This document shows positions 13,936 through 22,213 of a DNA stretch of 24,168 nt, in pieces. The translations under genes were made by a program, and so were the position numbers. Under the pieces are notes generated by a model. The model made no database searches and was not told the DNA's origin. It saw nothing but the letters and a program-made list of their open reading frames with translations. Within the stretch, counting starts at the first letter, position 1; each line of letters begins with the position of its first letter. The stretch is from CAYLHB01 sp041908795 (GTDB lineage Bacteria > Patescibacteriota > Minisyncoccia > Phycocordibacterales > UBA12088): the NCBI GenBank assembly GCA_041908795.1, contig JAYRER010000003.1, forward strand, positions 1-24,168, read 5' to 3'.

Positions 13936-16152
13936 ATGTTGCAACGTGGGCATTCGCCTTTATTGGCACTTGTTTCAGTAGTTATTCTCGGCTCGCTTAT
14001 GGCGCCAACAAGCGTACATGCGGCGTGTGTGCCAGCATCGCTCTCGACTGTTGCGCTAGGGCAGTCCGGCTTCGCGGTCAAAGTGCTCCAAGAGTGCCTG
14101 ATACAAAAAGGCTACGCCATACCTGCGGGGGTGACCGGGTATTACGGCTCCCAAACAAAACTGGCGGTGCAGGCATTCTATAAGGAGAAACTTGGGCTTC
14201 CTGACTGGAACGGCCTCTCGGTTGGACCCAAGGGGCGTGCGGCACTTGCGAGTGGAATGAATGGTACCCCATCACTTTTCACTGCTTCCAATAAAACATC
14301 TTATAAACGCGCCACCAGCATCGAGGAACTTAAGAAGTACGTCACCTCCTCACCAAACGTGCCGTTCGATGTACCAACAGTAGCAGGTTTGGATGGTGCA
14401 CGATCAGAGTCTGCGGTGAGCGCACCTGCAACACCCGCTCGCACGCTACAGGACCGCGTTTCAGAAACAAATGTACAAGTACGTGGCATAGACGAGCCTG
14501 ATATAGTAAAAACGGACGGCACTAGCATATATTTTTCGAGGGCTGGGTATTGGTACGGAGGACCGATGGTTCGTGCTATGGATGTCGCTGAGTCAAGTAT
14601 GCCGGTGCGTTGTGAACCAAATTCAAAGGAAAGGTGTGTCATGCCTGAGCAACGGGGGGTCACCGCTATTACCGCTTTTCCACTTGAAAAGCTTGGGGTT
14701 GCGAGCGAGCACATCAAAGAGCGGGGCGAAATGCTTTTTGTGAAAGACACAAGTACGCTCATCATCCTCTCATACCCCTCTATCGTCGCGTACAACGTGA
14801 AGAACCCGTCTAAGCCTACGAAGATGTGGGAGCTTGGGTTAGAGCAAAACACCTCAGTGCAAACCGCACGACTCAAGGACAACACAGTCTACCTCGTGAC
14901 GCAGACGTACCTCGACCAGAGCGCACCCTGTCCGGTGGTTCCGCTCATGCGTGGTTCTCAAAAGGTGAGCATTGCGTGTGGGGATATCTGGATTCCCGAG
15001 CGTGTGGTACCTGTTGATACCGCGTACTCGGTACTCACGGTTGATCCGGCGTCGGGGACGGTAAAGGAAAAGATCGCGCTCACGCTCCCGAGCGGGGAGG
15101 CGACCGTAGCCATGTTCGAGAACAACCTCTACCTCACGGCGCACTCGTACTACACCCGCATGGACACGCAAGCTGCGCTTGTGATTGAAGCGGCGAAACC
15201 CTACCTCACCGCGTCTACATATGAAAAAGCACGTAAGATACTCGGGTATGATATATCATCATCAGGCAAATACTCTGAAATTGAGCAGTTGGTACAAAAT
15301 GATTTTGCGCGATATGAGGCAGATGAGCGGCTTCGTGTACAAAATGAAATCCAGCAAACACTCAGTTCACTTGTGCGTGCGAGGGCGCGGGACCTCGACC
15401 GCTCAAGCATTGTACGCATCGCACTTTCCCCACTCTCACTTACGGCGACGGGTGAAATCCCTGGCAAGCCACTCAACCAATTTGCACTCGACGAGCACAA
15501 CGGCAACGTACGTGTAGCGGTCACGGTACAGCCCGATTGGAACACGGCAAACAGTGTAAATGACGTCTACGTACTTGGTATGGATTTGAAAGAAAGAGGG
15601 AGCATCCGCAACCTCGGGCTTGGTGAGCGCATTTACAGCGCGCGCTTTATGGGTGACACGGGCTACTTAGTCACATTCCGGCAAATAGACCCATTCTACG
15701 TACTTGATCTGTCAATGCCGACTGCGCCAAAAATGGTCGGCGAGCTCAAAATACCGGGCTACAGCTCATACTTGGAACCGTTAGGTGGAGACCTTGTGCT
15801 TGGTGTGGGTCGTGAGGGCAACGACGTGAAGCTCTCCGTCTTTGACGTGAGCAACCTGGCAAAACCGACCGAGAAGGCGAAGTACATTCTCAAGGAAAGC
15901 TGGACGGAGGTTGATGGAAACCATCACGCATTCCTGCGTGATGCGAAACACTCGGTCTTTTTTCTCCCAGGCGGAGACGGCGGCTACCTGTTCTCGTACG
16001 CGAACGGAACGCTGAGCTTGAAGCGCGCCGTTGCAGGCTACGATGTAAAACGTGCGCTCTACATCAATGATTATCTCTACGTACTTGGCGAAAACAAGCT
16101 CACCGTCATTGATGAGGCGACGTGGAAAGATGTGAAAAGTCTCGCGCTCTAA
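13936..16152 (+). CDS. Secreted beta-propeller protein with N-terminal peptidoglycan-binding-like domain
   Basis: The 738-residue exported protein has a signal peptide of about 29 residues (LLALVSVVILGSLMAPTSVHA, with cleavage likely after HA). Residues about 37-105 form a PG_binding_1-like helical module (LGQSGFAVKVLQECLIQKGY, then GYYGSQTKLAVQAFY). The rest matches the secreted beta-propeller family (Pfam Beta_propel). It opens with SETNVQVRGIDEPDIVKTDG and repeats blades such as LNQFALDEHNGNVRVAVTV, IYSARFMGDTGYLVTFRQID, PFYVLDLSMPTAPKMVGELK and DLVLGVGREGNDVKLSVFDVS. An insertion rich in charged helix (about residues 425-490) lies between blades. Wall binding plus a propeller suggests a surface adhesin or scaffold; no catalytic motif is seen. 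Confidence 0.9.
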   Translation: MLQRGHSPLLALVSVVILGSLMAPTSVHAACVPASLSTVALGQSGFAVKVLQECLIQKGYAIPAGVTGYYGSQTKLAVQAFYKEKLGLPDWNGLSVGPKGRAALASGMNGTPSLFTASNKTSYKRATSIEELKKYVTSSPNVPFDVPTVAGLDGARSESAVSAPATPARTLQDRVSETNVQVRGIDEPDIVKTDGTSIYFSRAGYWYGGPMVRAMDVAESSMPVRCEPNSKERCVMPEQRGVTAITAFPLEKLGVASEHIKERGEMLFVKDTSTLIILSYPSIVAYNVKNPSKPTKMWELGLEQNTSVQTARLKDNTVYLVTQTYLDQSAPCPVVPLMRGSQKVSIACGDIWIPERVVPVDTAYSVLTVDPASGTVKEKIALTLPSGEATVAMFENNLYLTAHSYYTRMDTQAALVIEAAKPYLTASTYEKARKILGYDISSSGKYSEIEQLVQNDFARYEADERLRVQNEIQQTLSSLVRARARDLDRSSIVRIALSPLSLTATGEIPGKPLNQFALDEHNGNVRVAVTVQPDWNTANSVNDVYVLGMDLKERGSIRNLGLGERIYSARFMGDTGYLVTFRQIDPFYVLDLSMPTAPKMVGELKIPGYSSYLEPLGGDLVLGVGREGNDVKLSVFDVSNLAKPTEKAKYILKESWTEVDGNHHAFLRDAKHSVFFLPGGDGGYLFSYANGTLSLKRAVAGYDVKRALYINDYLYVLGENKLTVIDEATWKDVKSLAL

Positions 16153-16203
16153 ATCACCGCAAGGGCCGAGATTCGTCTGTGTAGCGCCTAGCGACGGTTG
16201 AGG

Positions 16204-16209
16204 TATGCT
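16204..16209 (+). promoter_or_regulatory. -10 element of dnaG, leaderless geometry
   Basis: TATGCT ends 7 nt before the ATG at 16217. It would lie inside the longer frame that opens at 16205, which supports the shorter start. Confidence 0.5.
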
Positions 16210-16216
16210 GTACCGT

Positions 16217-17953
16217 ATGGGAACGGCGGAACAGGTAAAGGAACGGCTCAATATCGTTGACGTTATTTCACAGTACGTCAAGCTCACAAAGGCCGGCAAA
16301 AACTACAAAGGCCTCTCACCCTTTAAGAAAGAGAAAACACCAAGTTTCTACGTATCGCCAGATAAAAATATGTACTATGACTTCTCCACCAACCAAGGAG
16401 GGGATGTCTTTACGTTCATAGAGCAGATGGAAGGACTCGACTTCAGGGGTGCACTTACACTGCTCGCCGAGCGAGCCGGTGTCGAACTTCGACCTGAGCC
16501 GAAGGGTGCCCGCGATGCGCGCGAACGCGAGTACGCAGTTCTTGAAGAAGCCACGCAGTTCTATGAGACCAAACTTGGCGAACAGAAAGGTGCCATTGAT
16601 TACCTTGAGGCGAGAGGAGTCACTCGCGCAACCATGCGCGCCTTCCGCCTTGGCTTTGCTCCCGAGGGGTGGACTTCCGTGTACGACCTTCTCACCAAGA
16701 AGGGCTACACGCGCACGGAACTTGAGCGCGTGGGCCTCGTGAAGCGTGGCGACCGCGGGACATACTATGACAGATTTCGCTCACGCATCATGTTTCCTAT
16801 TTTTGACACCGCTGGGCGCGTTATCGCATTTTCAGGTCGCATTTTCGGTCCCGCGGCAGAGGATAAGGAGAATGCGAAGTACCTCAACTCTCCCGAAACA
16901 TCACTTTTCGAGAAGGGAAGGGTGCTCTACGGCTACCATAAGGCGAAGCACGCGATACGCTCGAACAACTTTGCAATTCTTGTCGAGGGACAAATGGATC
17001 TCGTGCTCTGCCATCAGGCGGGCTACACGAACGCAGTAGCGGTTTCCGGTACCGGCCTCACCGAAGCACACCTCACACTTCTTGAACGCCTCTCCACGAA
17101 CCTTCTTCTCGCGCTCGATGCTGACACCGCAGGCAAAGCGTCAATGGAACGTGTCGCACAGTTGGCGCTTCCGCGTGGAATGGATGTGAAGGTTGCACGC
17201 ATCGCGGTGGGGAAAGATCCGGCAGACTGCATCAAGGAAGATGTGGAAGCGTGGAGGAGCGCGGTGCGTGAAGCAACCCACGTGGTACCTTTCTTTCTCG
17301 AAGAGCTCGAGGCGAAACATGCAAAAAACGACCGTCGTACCTTTGAGCTGCGTGCGCGCGATACCGTACTCCCACTCATTGCGCGCGTAAAAAGTCCGGT
17401 GGATCGGGCCCATTTCGTGCGCACGTTTTCTGACCACCTTTCGCTCCCTGAGGAAGCGGTGAACGAGGAGCTACGCTCGCTCGTGCGGCGCATTGCACAG
17501 GAAGAGAGCACAGGCAGGGTGCCCGCAGACGATAGTCGGCCGCATGCCGTGCGTCCGGAAATGTCACACCGTGAGAAGCTCGAGCAACTCATTGCGGGGC
17601 TCGTGTTCTATGCGGAGGACCATGCACAGGGCGCTGTGACGGAGAAGGAGGTGACGGCACTTTCGGTGGAGTTCGGTGTCTCCCTCTCAGGGTTTCTTGC
17701 GAGGTATGCCGAAACGCGCGATATCCTCGCGCTTACGAATTCTTTTCTCTACCCCGAGGGCACGGACCTCTACGAGCTTCTCCGTGAAAATATGCGTCGT
17801 TATGCGATTCTCCACCTCGAAGAAGAGAGTGTGCGCCTTCGTCGCGAGCTAAAGGCGGCTGAGAGGACTAGCGAGTCCTCCACGACCGACGAGCTTTTTA
17901 CGCGATTCAAAATGCTTGCGGAATCCATTGCCGAGCTTAAACGAGGAAGGTAA
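16217..17953 (+). CDS. dnaG: DNA primase DnaG with a ligand-less zinc domain
   Basis: DnaG makes the RNA primers for replication. The 578-residue protein has the N-terminal zinc-binding-type domain (about residues 1-92), the primase core with TOPRIM fold, and a C-terminal region that would bind the DnaB helicase. TOPRIM motifs are VEGQMD (Glu257), SGTGLTE, LDADTAG (Asp301, Asp303) and KDPAD, so catalysis should be intact. The zinc domain keeps its fold signature (GKNYKGLSPFKKEKTPSF and GGDVFTFI). However, the four ligands of E. coli DnaG (Cys, His, Cys, Cys) are replaced by Ser34, Lys37, Asp55 and Thr58. rpoD follows after 89 bp, as in the classical macromolecular-synthesis operon, but rpsU is absent. 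The upstream ATG at 16205 is rejected because it overlaps the -10. Confidence 0.97.
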   Translation: MGTAEQVKERLNIVDVISQYVKLTKAGKNYKGLSPFKKEKTPSFYVSPDKNMYYDFSTNQGGDVFTFIEQMEGLDFRGALTLLAERAGVELRPEPKGARDAREREYAVLEEATQFYETKLGEQKGAIDYLEARGVTRATMRAFRLGFAPEGWTSVYDLLTKKGYTRTELERVGLVKRGDRGTYYDRFRSRIMFPIFDTAGRVIAFSGRIFGPAAEDKENAKYLNSPETSLFEKGRVLYGYHKAKHAIRSNNFAILVEGQMDLVLCHQAGYTNAVAVSGTGLTEAHLTLLERLSTNLLLALDADTAGKASMERVAQLALPRGMDVKVARIAVGKDPADCIKEDVEAWRSAVREATHVVPFFLEELEAKHAKNDRRTFELRARDTVLPLIARVKSPVDRAHFVRTFSDHLSLPEEAVNEELRSLVRRIAQEESTGRVPADDSRPHAVRPEMSHREKLEQLIAGLVFYAEDHAQGAVTEKEVTALSVEFGVSLSGFLARYAETRDILALTNSFLYPEGTDLYELLRENMRRYAILHLEEESVRLRRELKAAERTSESSTTDELFTRFKMLAESIAELKRGR

Positions 17954-17991
17954 TGGAGCACAATGAAATAATGGATGAAGAACAGTGCACA

Positions 17992-18020
17992 TTGCAATAA
18001 TGTTCGTTTTATTGCATACT
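17992..18020 (+). promoter_or_regulatory. rpoD promoter overlapped by an inverted repeat
   Basis: TTGCAA (17992-17997) and CATACT (18015-18020) are 17 nt apart, giving a leader of about 16 nt without a Shine-Dalgarno. An inverted repeat, TGCAATAA (17993-18000) and TTATTGCA (18009-18016), covers both elements. Confidence 0.5.
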
Positions 18021-18042
18021 TCAAGCGTTACTCATTTCCACA

Positions 18043-19431
18043 ATGGCAACTACAGCCAAAAAAAATACGACTATGAAAAAGGCCGTCAAAAAACCGGCCT
18101 CCAAAAAATTATCTGCACCTCACAAGAGAGTGGCTGGTAAAAAATCTATGATGGTGGTAAAGACCGCGAGGCCCACCAAAAAAAGACTGAAAGTGGAGCG
18201 TATACCTAAAAAGCGCGCCCTTAGTGGTAAGGCGTTAAAAAAACTGGTGAAGGCCGCAGCACCAAAAAAACCGACACAAATAAAGAAACCTGTCGCGGCG
18301 GTTAAAAAGCCTTTATCTGCAAGCACCTCGCAAGGATCGAGTAAAAGTGTCGCAAAAGCCTCTGAGATGGATGCGAAGCTCGTAAAACTTTTGGAAAAAG
18401 GCCGTGAGCGCGGCTACGTTGTGTACGATGAAATACTTCGCGAGTTTCCAAAGGTGGAACAGGACATTTTTTTTCTTGAGGAGCTCTATGACAAGTTCAA
18501 CACCGCAGGTGTGGACATACTTGAAGGAGGCAACATCCTTTCGGAAGAGCAGCCGACCGACCTCATCGACAAACGCTCCGTGTACAAGCGTGGGGATAGT
18601 AGCTACGACAGCATTCAGATGTACTTGCGGGAAATCGGGCAGTATCCGCTCCTGAACACTCTTGAGGAGCGTGAGTTGGCGAAGCGGGTGATGGAAGGGG
18701 ATATTGAGGCGAAAAACCTTTTGGCGCGTGCAAACCTCCGCCTCGTGGTTTCGATTGCGAAAAAGTACATCGGCCGTTCACCCGACCTCACGCTCCTCGA
18801 CCTCATTCAGGAGGGTAATATCGGGCTTTTCAAGGCGGTGGACAAGTTTGACTACACAAAGGGCTACAAGTTTTCGACCTATGCGACGTGGTGGATTCGC
18901 CAAGCGATTACCCGCGCGCTCGCCGACCAGAGCCGCACCATTCGCATTCCCGTGCATATGGTTGAGACCATTGCGAAGTACAAGCAGGTCTTTCGAAGAC
19001 TCGCACAAGACCTTGGCCGCGACCCTGTGGCGGAAGAAATTGCCATAGAGATGGGTGTCGAAACGGAAAAAATCCACATGATAGAGAAGATCAAGCAAGA
19101 CACAGTCTCCCTTGAAAGTCCGGTGGGAGATGGTGACGATGACCGCTCGGTGTTGGGAGATTTCATCAAGGACGAAACCTTGGTACCTCCGGACCAAGAG
19201 ACCGCGCACCGCATTCTTGCCGAACAAATCAAGGATATCCTTGAAGACCTGTCCCCGAAAGAGAAGAAAATTCTCGCGCTTCGCCACGGGCTTGAAGACG
19301 GCATCTACCACACCCTTGAAGAGGTGGGGAAGGAGTTTGGTGTCACCCGAGAGCGTATTCGCCAGATAGAGGCAAAGGCGATTGAAAAAATCCGCCACCA
19401 CGAGAAGGCAAAACAATTGCGCAACTATTAG
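18043..19431 (+). CDS. rpoD: Primary RNA polymerase sigma factor (sigma-70) with Lys-rich N-terminal tail
   Basis: This is the housekeeping sigma factor, 462 residues. Residues 1-105 are a low-complexity tail rich in Lys, Ala and Pro, with 29 lysines. A region 1.1-like helical segment follows (about 109-162, KLVKLLEKGRERGYVVYDEI). Region 1.2 is at about 188-220 (DSIQMYLREIGQYPLL). Region 2 contains NLRLVVSIAKKYIGR, LIQEGNIGLFKAVDKFDY and the -10-binding segment FSTYATWWIRQAITRAL. Regions 3 and 4 follow, with the helix-turn-helix LEEVGKEFGVTRERIRQIEAKA near the end. Regions 2.4 and 3.0 should read the TATACT and TGn elements described in this window. Its 5' end has long A runs (A8 at 18058-18065). 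Confidence 0.98.
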   Translation: MATTAKKNTTMKKAVKKPASKKLSAPHKRVAGKKSMMVVKTARPTKKRLKVERIPKKRALSGKALKKLVKAAAPKKPTQIKKPVAAVKKPLSASTSQGSSKSVAKASEMDAKLVKLLEKGRERGYVVYDEILREFPKVEQDIFFLEELYDKFNTAGVDILEGGNILSEEQPTDLIDKRSVYKRGDSSYDSIQMYLREIGQYPLLNTLEERELAKRVMEGDIEAKNLLARANLRLVVSIAKKYIGRSPDLTLLDLIQEGNIGLFKAVDKFDYTKGYKFSTYATWWIRQAITRALADQSRTIRIPVHMVETIAKYKQVFRRLAQDLGRDPVAEEIAIEMGVETEKIHMIEKIKQDTVSLESPVGDGDDDRSVLGDFIKDETLVPPDQETAHRILAEQIKDILEDLSPKEKKILALRHGLEDGIYHTLEEVGKEFGVTRERIRQIEAKAIEKIRHHEKAKQLRNY

Positions 19432-19459
19432 TGCAAACTATTGGTAGTCTGACTCCAAA

Positions 19460-20197
19460 GTGTGGGAGTTTTCCACTGCTTTATTGAAACACGGACTTGT
19501 CAAATTTGCAGAGAGGAGTACCATCTGCGGTTGGTTTCAATTTTGGAAAAGTCCAATGTCTGTACTTTCTTTCGTGGTTGCCGTCGCGCTGTATACCATA
19601 CGGTATGTGGCGCTAGTCTACTTCGGGAAGCATGTCACTGGTGTACTCTACGGAGATGATGCCAGTGAGGAAGAGATGGCGTGGCTGTGGAGTAAACTAC
19701 ATCGAAAATTTCGTGAGTCGCCGAAAGTTGTCGTTGTTTCATGCATGGATGCGCGGTTGGTGGCATTCGGTCAACTCTTTCTCCACGTCTACATGTTTTG
19801 GGTTGCACGGCGAGCACTCGGTGCATCGCCCATACTCTATGGCATCAGTGGCGCGGGACCTTCGGTTGACATGGTGGGGAACGAAGCACTTGCGCTCGCG
19901 CACCGTCAGTCTATCTTCGAAGGCGCGCAAACAGCAGGTGCTGCGATGATCATCGTGACAGGTCATGAGCATTGCGCTCGGGACCGACGTTCTGACGCCG
20001 AAAAGGCGAATGGTACTATTGCACTCGCTCTCGATCTACAGCGTAAACTTCAAAACACAAAAGTTGTTGCATACTACCTGTATGCACGGTACATGGGTTG
20101 GAGACCTGCAAAACTAGGAGGGCAGCTCCACTCGACCGCTGATGACGATGCGCTTTCAAACAACGATGCAAACCCTTGTGAGCTTGCAACGTTCTAA
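19460..20197 (+). CDS. Beta-carbonic-anhydrase-like protein with hydrophobic N-terminus
   Basis: The protein has up to 245 residues. The metal-site pattern of beta-carbonic anhydrases is present: VVVVSCMDARL (Cys95, catalytic Asp97-Arg99 dyad) and IIVTGHEHC (His169, Cys172), with a glycine-rich GISGAGPSVDM between them. True enzymes have an RNAG-type loop there, so CO2 hydration is uncertain. A hydrophobic segment (about residues 34-55) could anchor it in the membrane. The start is uncertain. GTG at 19460 is the first possible start; ATG at 19556, just before the hydrophobic segment, is equally plausible because the first 32 residues look non-coding and a weak hairpin (19452-19469) may end rpoD there. 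A strong terminator follows the stop. Confidence 0.75.
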   Translation: MWEFSTALLKHGLVKFAERSTICGWFQFWKSPMSVLSFVVAVALYTIRYVALVYFGKHVTGVLYGDDASEEEMAWLWSKLHRKFRESPKVVVVSCMDARLVAFGQLFLHVYMFWVARRALGASPILYGISGAGPSVDMVGNEALALAHRQSIFEGAQTAGAAMIIVTGHEHCARDRRSDAEKANGTIALALDLQRKLQNTKVVAYYLYARYMGWRPAKLGGQLHSTADDDALSNNDANPCELATF

Positions 20198-20208
20198 CCT
20201 CTTGAATG

Positions 20209-20237
20209 AGCGCCCCGGCAATTCGTCGGGGCGCTTT
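20209..20237 (+). terminator. Terminator of the 19460 gene
   Basis: AGCGCCCCG (20209-20217) pairs with CGGGGCGCT (20227-20235) in a 9-bp perfect stem, extendable by two more pairs to a five-base loop. Only three T follow, and they are already part of the typA -35. Confidence 0.7.
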
Positions 20238-20264
20238 GACGTTCCATGTCACCTGTAGTATAAT
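20236..20264 (+). promoter_or_regulatory. Near-consensus promoter of typA
   Basis: TTGACG (20236-20241), a 17-nt spacer and TATAAT (20259-20264) form the strongest promoter in the window. The leader of about 25 nt has GAGAGG at 20277-20282, 13 nt before the ATG, a distant Shine-Dalgarno-like site. It is the only first gene here with both a consensus -10 and a normal leader. Confidence 0.8.
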
Positions 20265-20295
20265 AGAAACACAGCCGAGAGGCCTCTTTTTTGTT

Positions 20296-22083
20296 ATGGA
20301 TATACGCAATATCGCAATTATCGCTCACGTTGACCATGGGAAGACGACACTCACGGACGCTATTTTGCGTCAGACAGGCGCAGTGGCTGAAGGTGTTTCC
20401 ATGGACAGCAATGCGCTTGAGAAAGAGCGCGGCATCACCATTTACTCCAAAAATGCGTCCTGCTTCTATAAAGATACAAAAATAAATATCGTGGACACGC
20501 CCGGGCACGCGGACTTCGGAAGCGAGGTGGAGCGCGTGCTCCGCTCAATTGACTGCGTGCTCCTCGTGGTGGATGCGCAAGAGGGACCCATGCCCCAGAC
20601 GCGTTTTGTCCTTAAGAAGTCGCTTGAGCTCGGTCACCGACCCATCGTCGTCATCAACAAAATTGACAAGCCCGCCGCCGACATTGAGCGTACGCACGAC
20701 CAGGTCTTTGATCTGTTCGGCGAGCTTGGTGCCACCAACGAACAGCTTGATTTTCCCACCATGCTCGCGATTGGGCGTGAAGGGGTGGCGAAAAAGGAGG
20801 TGGGTGATGAGTCACACGATCTCTCTCCGCTTCTCGACCTTGTACTTAGCCACATACCCATTGCATCCGGCAATGACGACGCCCCACTGCGCGCGCAACC
20901 GTTCAACCTCGCCTACGACAACTACCTTGGACGCCTCGGTATAGTGCGAGTCTACGATGGTGTACTCAAAACCGGTGACGCGGTGCTCGCTCGAAGCGAC
21001 GCAGGACTCTGGAAAGGGAAAATCACAAAGCTCTTGGGCTTCGAGGGGCTCGCGCGCGTCGAGGTGAGCGAGGTGCGCTCCGGAGATATTGCCATTGTCG
21101 CAGGTATACCTGATATTTTCATTGGCCAAACCCTTTCCCACACGGAGGATGTTTCACTTCTTCCCGCGATTGCGGTTGACGAACCTACGATTGAGCTCTT
21201 TTTCCTCGTGAACAACTCGCCGTTTGCCGGTCGTGAGGGGAAGTATGTGACGAGTCGCCAGTTGCGTGAGCGACTCGAGAAGGAGCTTGAGGTGAATGTC
21301 GGCCTTCGTGTGGAGTTTGACCAAGGAGGAGGCGAGCGCTTCACGGTGCGGGGTCGCGGTGAGCTTCACATCGCAATTCTCCTCGAGCAAATGCGCCGTG
21401 AGGGCTACGAGATGCAGGTGTCCCAACCTAAGGTTATTGAGAAAATCAAGGATGGTGTTCGTATGGAGCCGTTCGAGGAGGTAACTGTGGATGTGCCGAG
21501 TGAGTACCAAGGCTCGGTCATCGAACGGTTGGGAGTTCGTGCGGCTCGTCTCGTGTCAATGGAAAGTCACGAGACACGGGTACGTATTACTCTCGAAGGC
21601 CCCACGCGCGGTCTGTTCGGCTACCGCAACCAATTTGTCATGGACACCAAGGGGGAGGGAATTCTTGCAACACGCGTGATCGGTTTTAAACCATACGCGG
21701 GGGAAATTGCGCATCGCGACGTGGGAAGTATGATATCCCAAGTGACGGGTAAGACGCTCGCATTCTCGCTCGATAATCTCCAGACCCGCGGGACGCTCTA
21801 CATTGAGCCGAACACCGATGTCTACGAGGGGCAGGTCATCGGCAACACCAGCAAGGGAGACGAAATGACGGTGAACCCCACGAAAGGCAAACAGCTCACC
21901 AACATGCGCAGTAAAGGTGCGGACGAAGCCATCAAGCTCGTTCCACCGAAGCTCCTCACCATCGAAACGGGACTTGAAATTATGGCAGAGGATGAGTACC
22001 TCGAAATCACCCCACAGTCGGTGCGCCTGCGCAAACAACATTTAACAGATATTGATAGGGCACGAGCTAAGCGAGGTGCATAA
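20296..22083 (+). CDS. typA: Translational GTPase TypA/BipA
   Basis: This ribosome-binding GTPase of the EF-G/LepA family, 595 residues, is involved in large-subunit assembly and in adaptation to cold and stress. The G motifs are complete: AHVDHGKTTL (P-loop), RGITI (switch I), DTPGHADF (switch II) and NKID. Domains II and III, the EF-G-like domain V and the TypA-specific C-terminal domain follow (NTSKGDEMTVNPTKGKQLTN then MRSKGADE). The ATG at 20296 gives the standard N-terminus MDIRNIAIIAHVDHGK. The frame is open 90 bases further upstream, but that stretch holds the terminator, promoter and leader. It lies between two carbonic-anhydrase-like genes, with no evidence of co-transcription. Confidence 0.98.
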   Translation: MDIRNIAIIAHVDHGKTTLTDAILRQTGAVAEGVSMDSNALEKERGITIYSKNASCFYKDTKINIVDTPGHADFGSEVERVLRSIDCVLLVVDAQEGPMPQTRFVLKKSLELGHRPIVVINKIDKPAADIERTHDQVFDLFGELGATNEQLDFPTMLAIGREGVAKKEVGDESHDLSPLLDLVLSHIPIASGNDDAPLRAQPFNLAYDNYLGRLGIVRVYDGVLKTGDAVLARSDAGLWKGKITKLLGFEGLARVEVSEVRSGDIAIVAGIPDIFIGQTLSHTEDVSLLPAIAVDEPTIELFFLVNNSPFAGREGKYVTSRQLRERLEKELEVNVGLRVEFDQGGGERFTVRGRGELHIAILLEQMRREGYEMQVSQPKVIEKIKDGVRMEPFEEVTVDVPSEYQGSVIERLGVRAARLVSMESHETRVRITLEGPTRGLFGYRNQFVMDTKGEGILATRVIGFKPYAGEIAHRDVGSMISQVTGKTLAFSLDNLQTRGTLYIEPNTDVYEGQVIGNTSKGDEMTVNPTKGKQLTNMRSKGADEAIKLVPPKLLTIETGLEIMAEDEYLEITPQSVRLRKQHLTDIDRARAKRGA

Positions 22084-22154
22084 GTGATGTGCCGTAATTT
22101 AAAACATTTGAGAAGTCTCACCAAGAGTTCTCCACGCGACCAGCTTTGTGCCTC

Positions 22155-22196
22155 TTGCTTGTAACTTCCTTGGGGCATACAATCCGATTCTATAAC
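22155..22196 (+). promoter_or_regulatory. Candidate promoters of the 22214 gene
   Basis: TTGCTT (22155-22160) with TACAAT (22178-22183) at 17-nt spacing would give a leader of about 24 nt. TATAAC (22191-22196) would give about 11 nt. No Shine-Dalgarno precedes the ATG. The rest of 22084-22213 shows nothing I can support. Confidence 0.35.
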
Positions 22197-22213
22197 GTAA
22201 AAGTGACATTTGT

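Noticed and set aside
17023..17592. Long minus-strand open frame opposite dnaG
   Set aside because: Its Ser/Arg/Ala-rich composition is the mirror of the GC-rich dnaG codons; dnaG is certain on the plus strand.
17953..18000. A 15-codon frame starting in a TAATG overlap with the dnaG stop, with GAGGAAGG upstream
   Set aside because: Too short, no recognisable product, ends inside the rpoD promoter dyad. Could be a leader peptide but nothing beyond the overlap supports it.
18778..19416. 212-codon minus-strand open frame opposite rpoD
   Set aside because: Shadow of the conserved sigma regions; no family resemblance.
20206..20295. Longer N-terminus of TypA from 20206
   Set aside because: This stretch holds a terminator hairpin, a near-consensus promoter and the leader; the family starts at MDIRNIAIIAHVDHG (20296).
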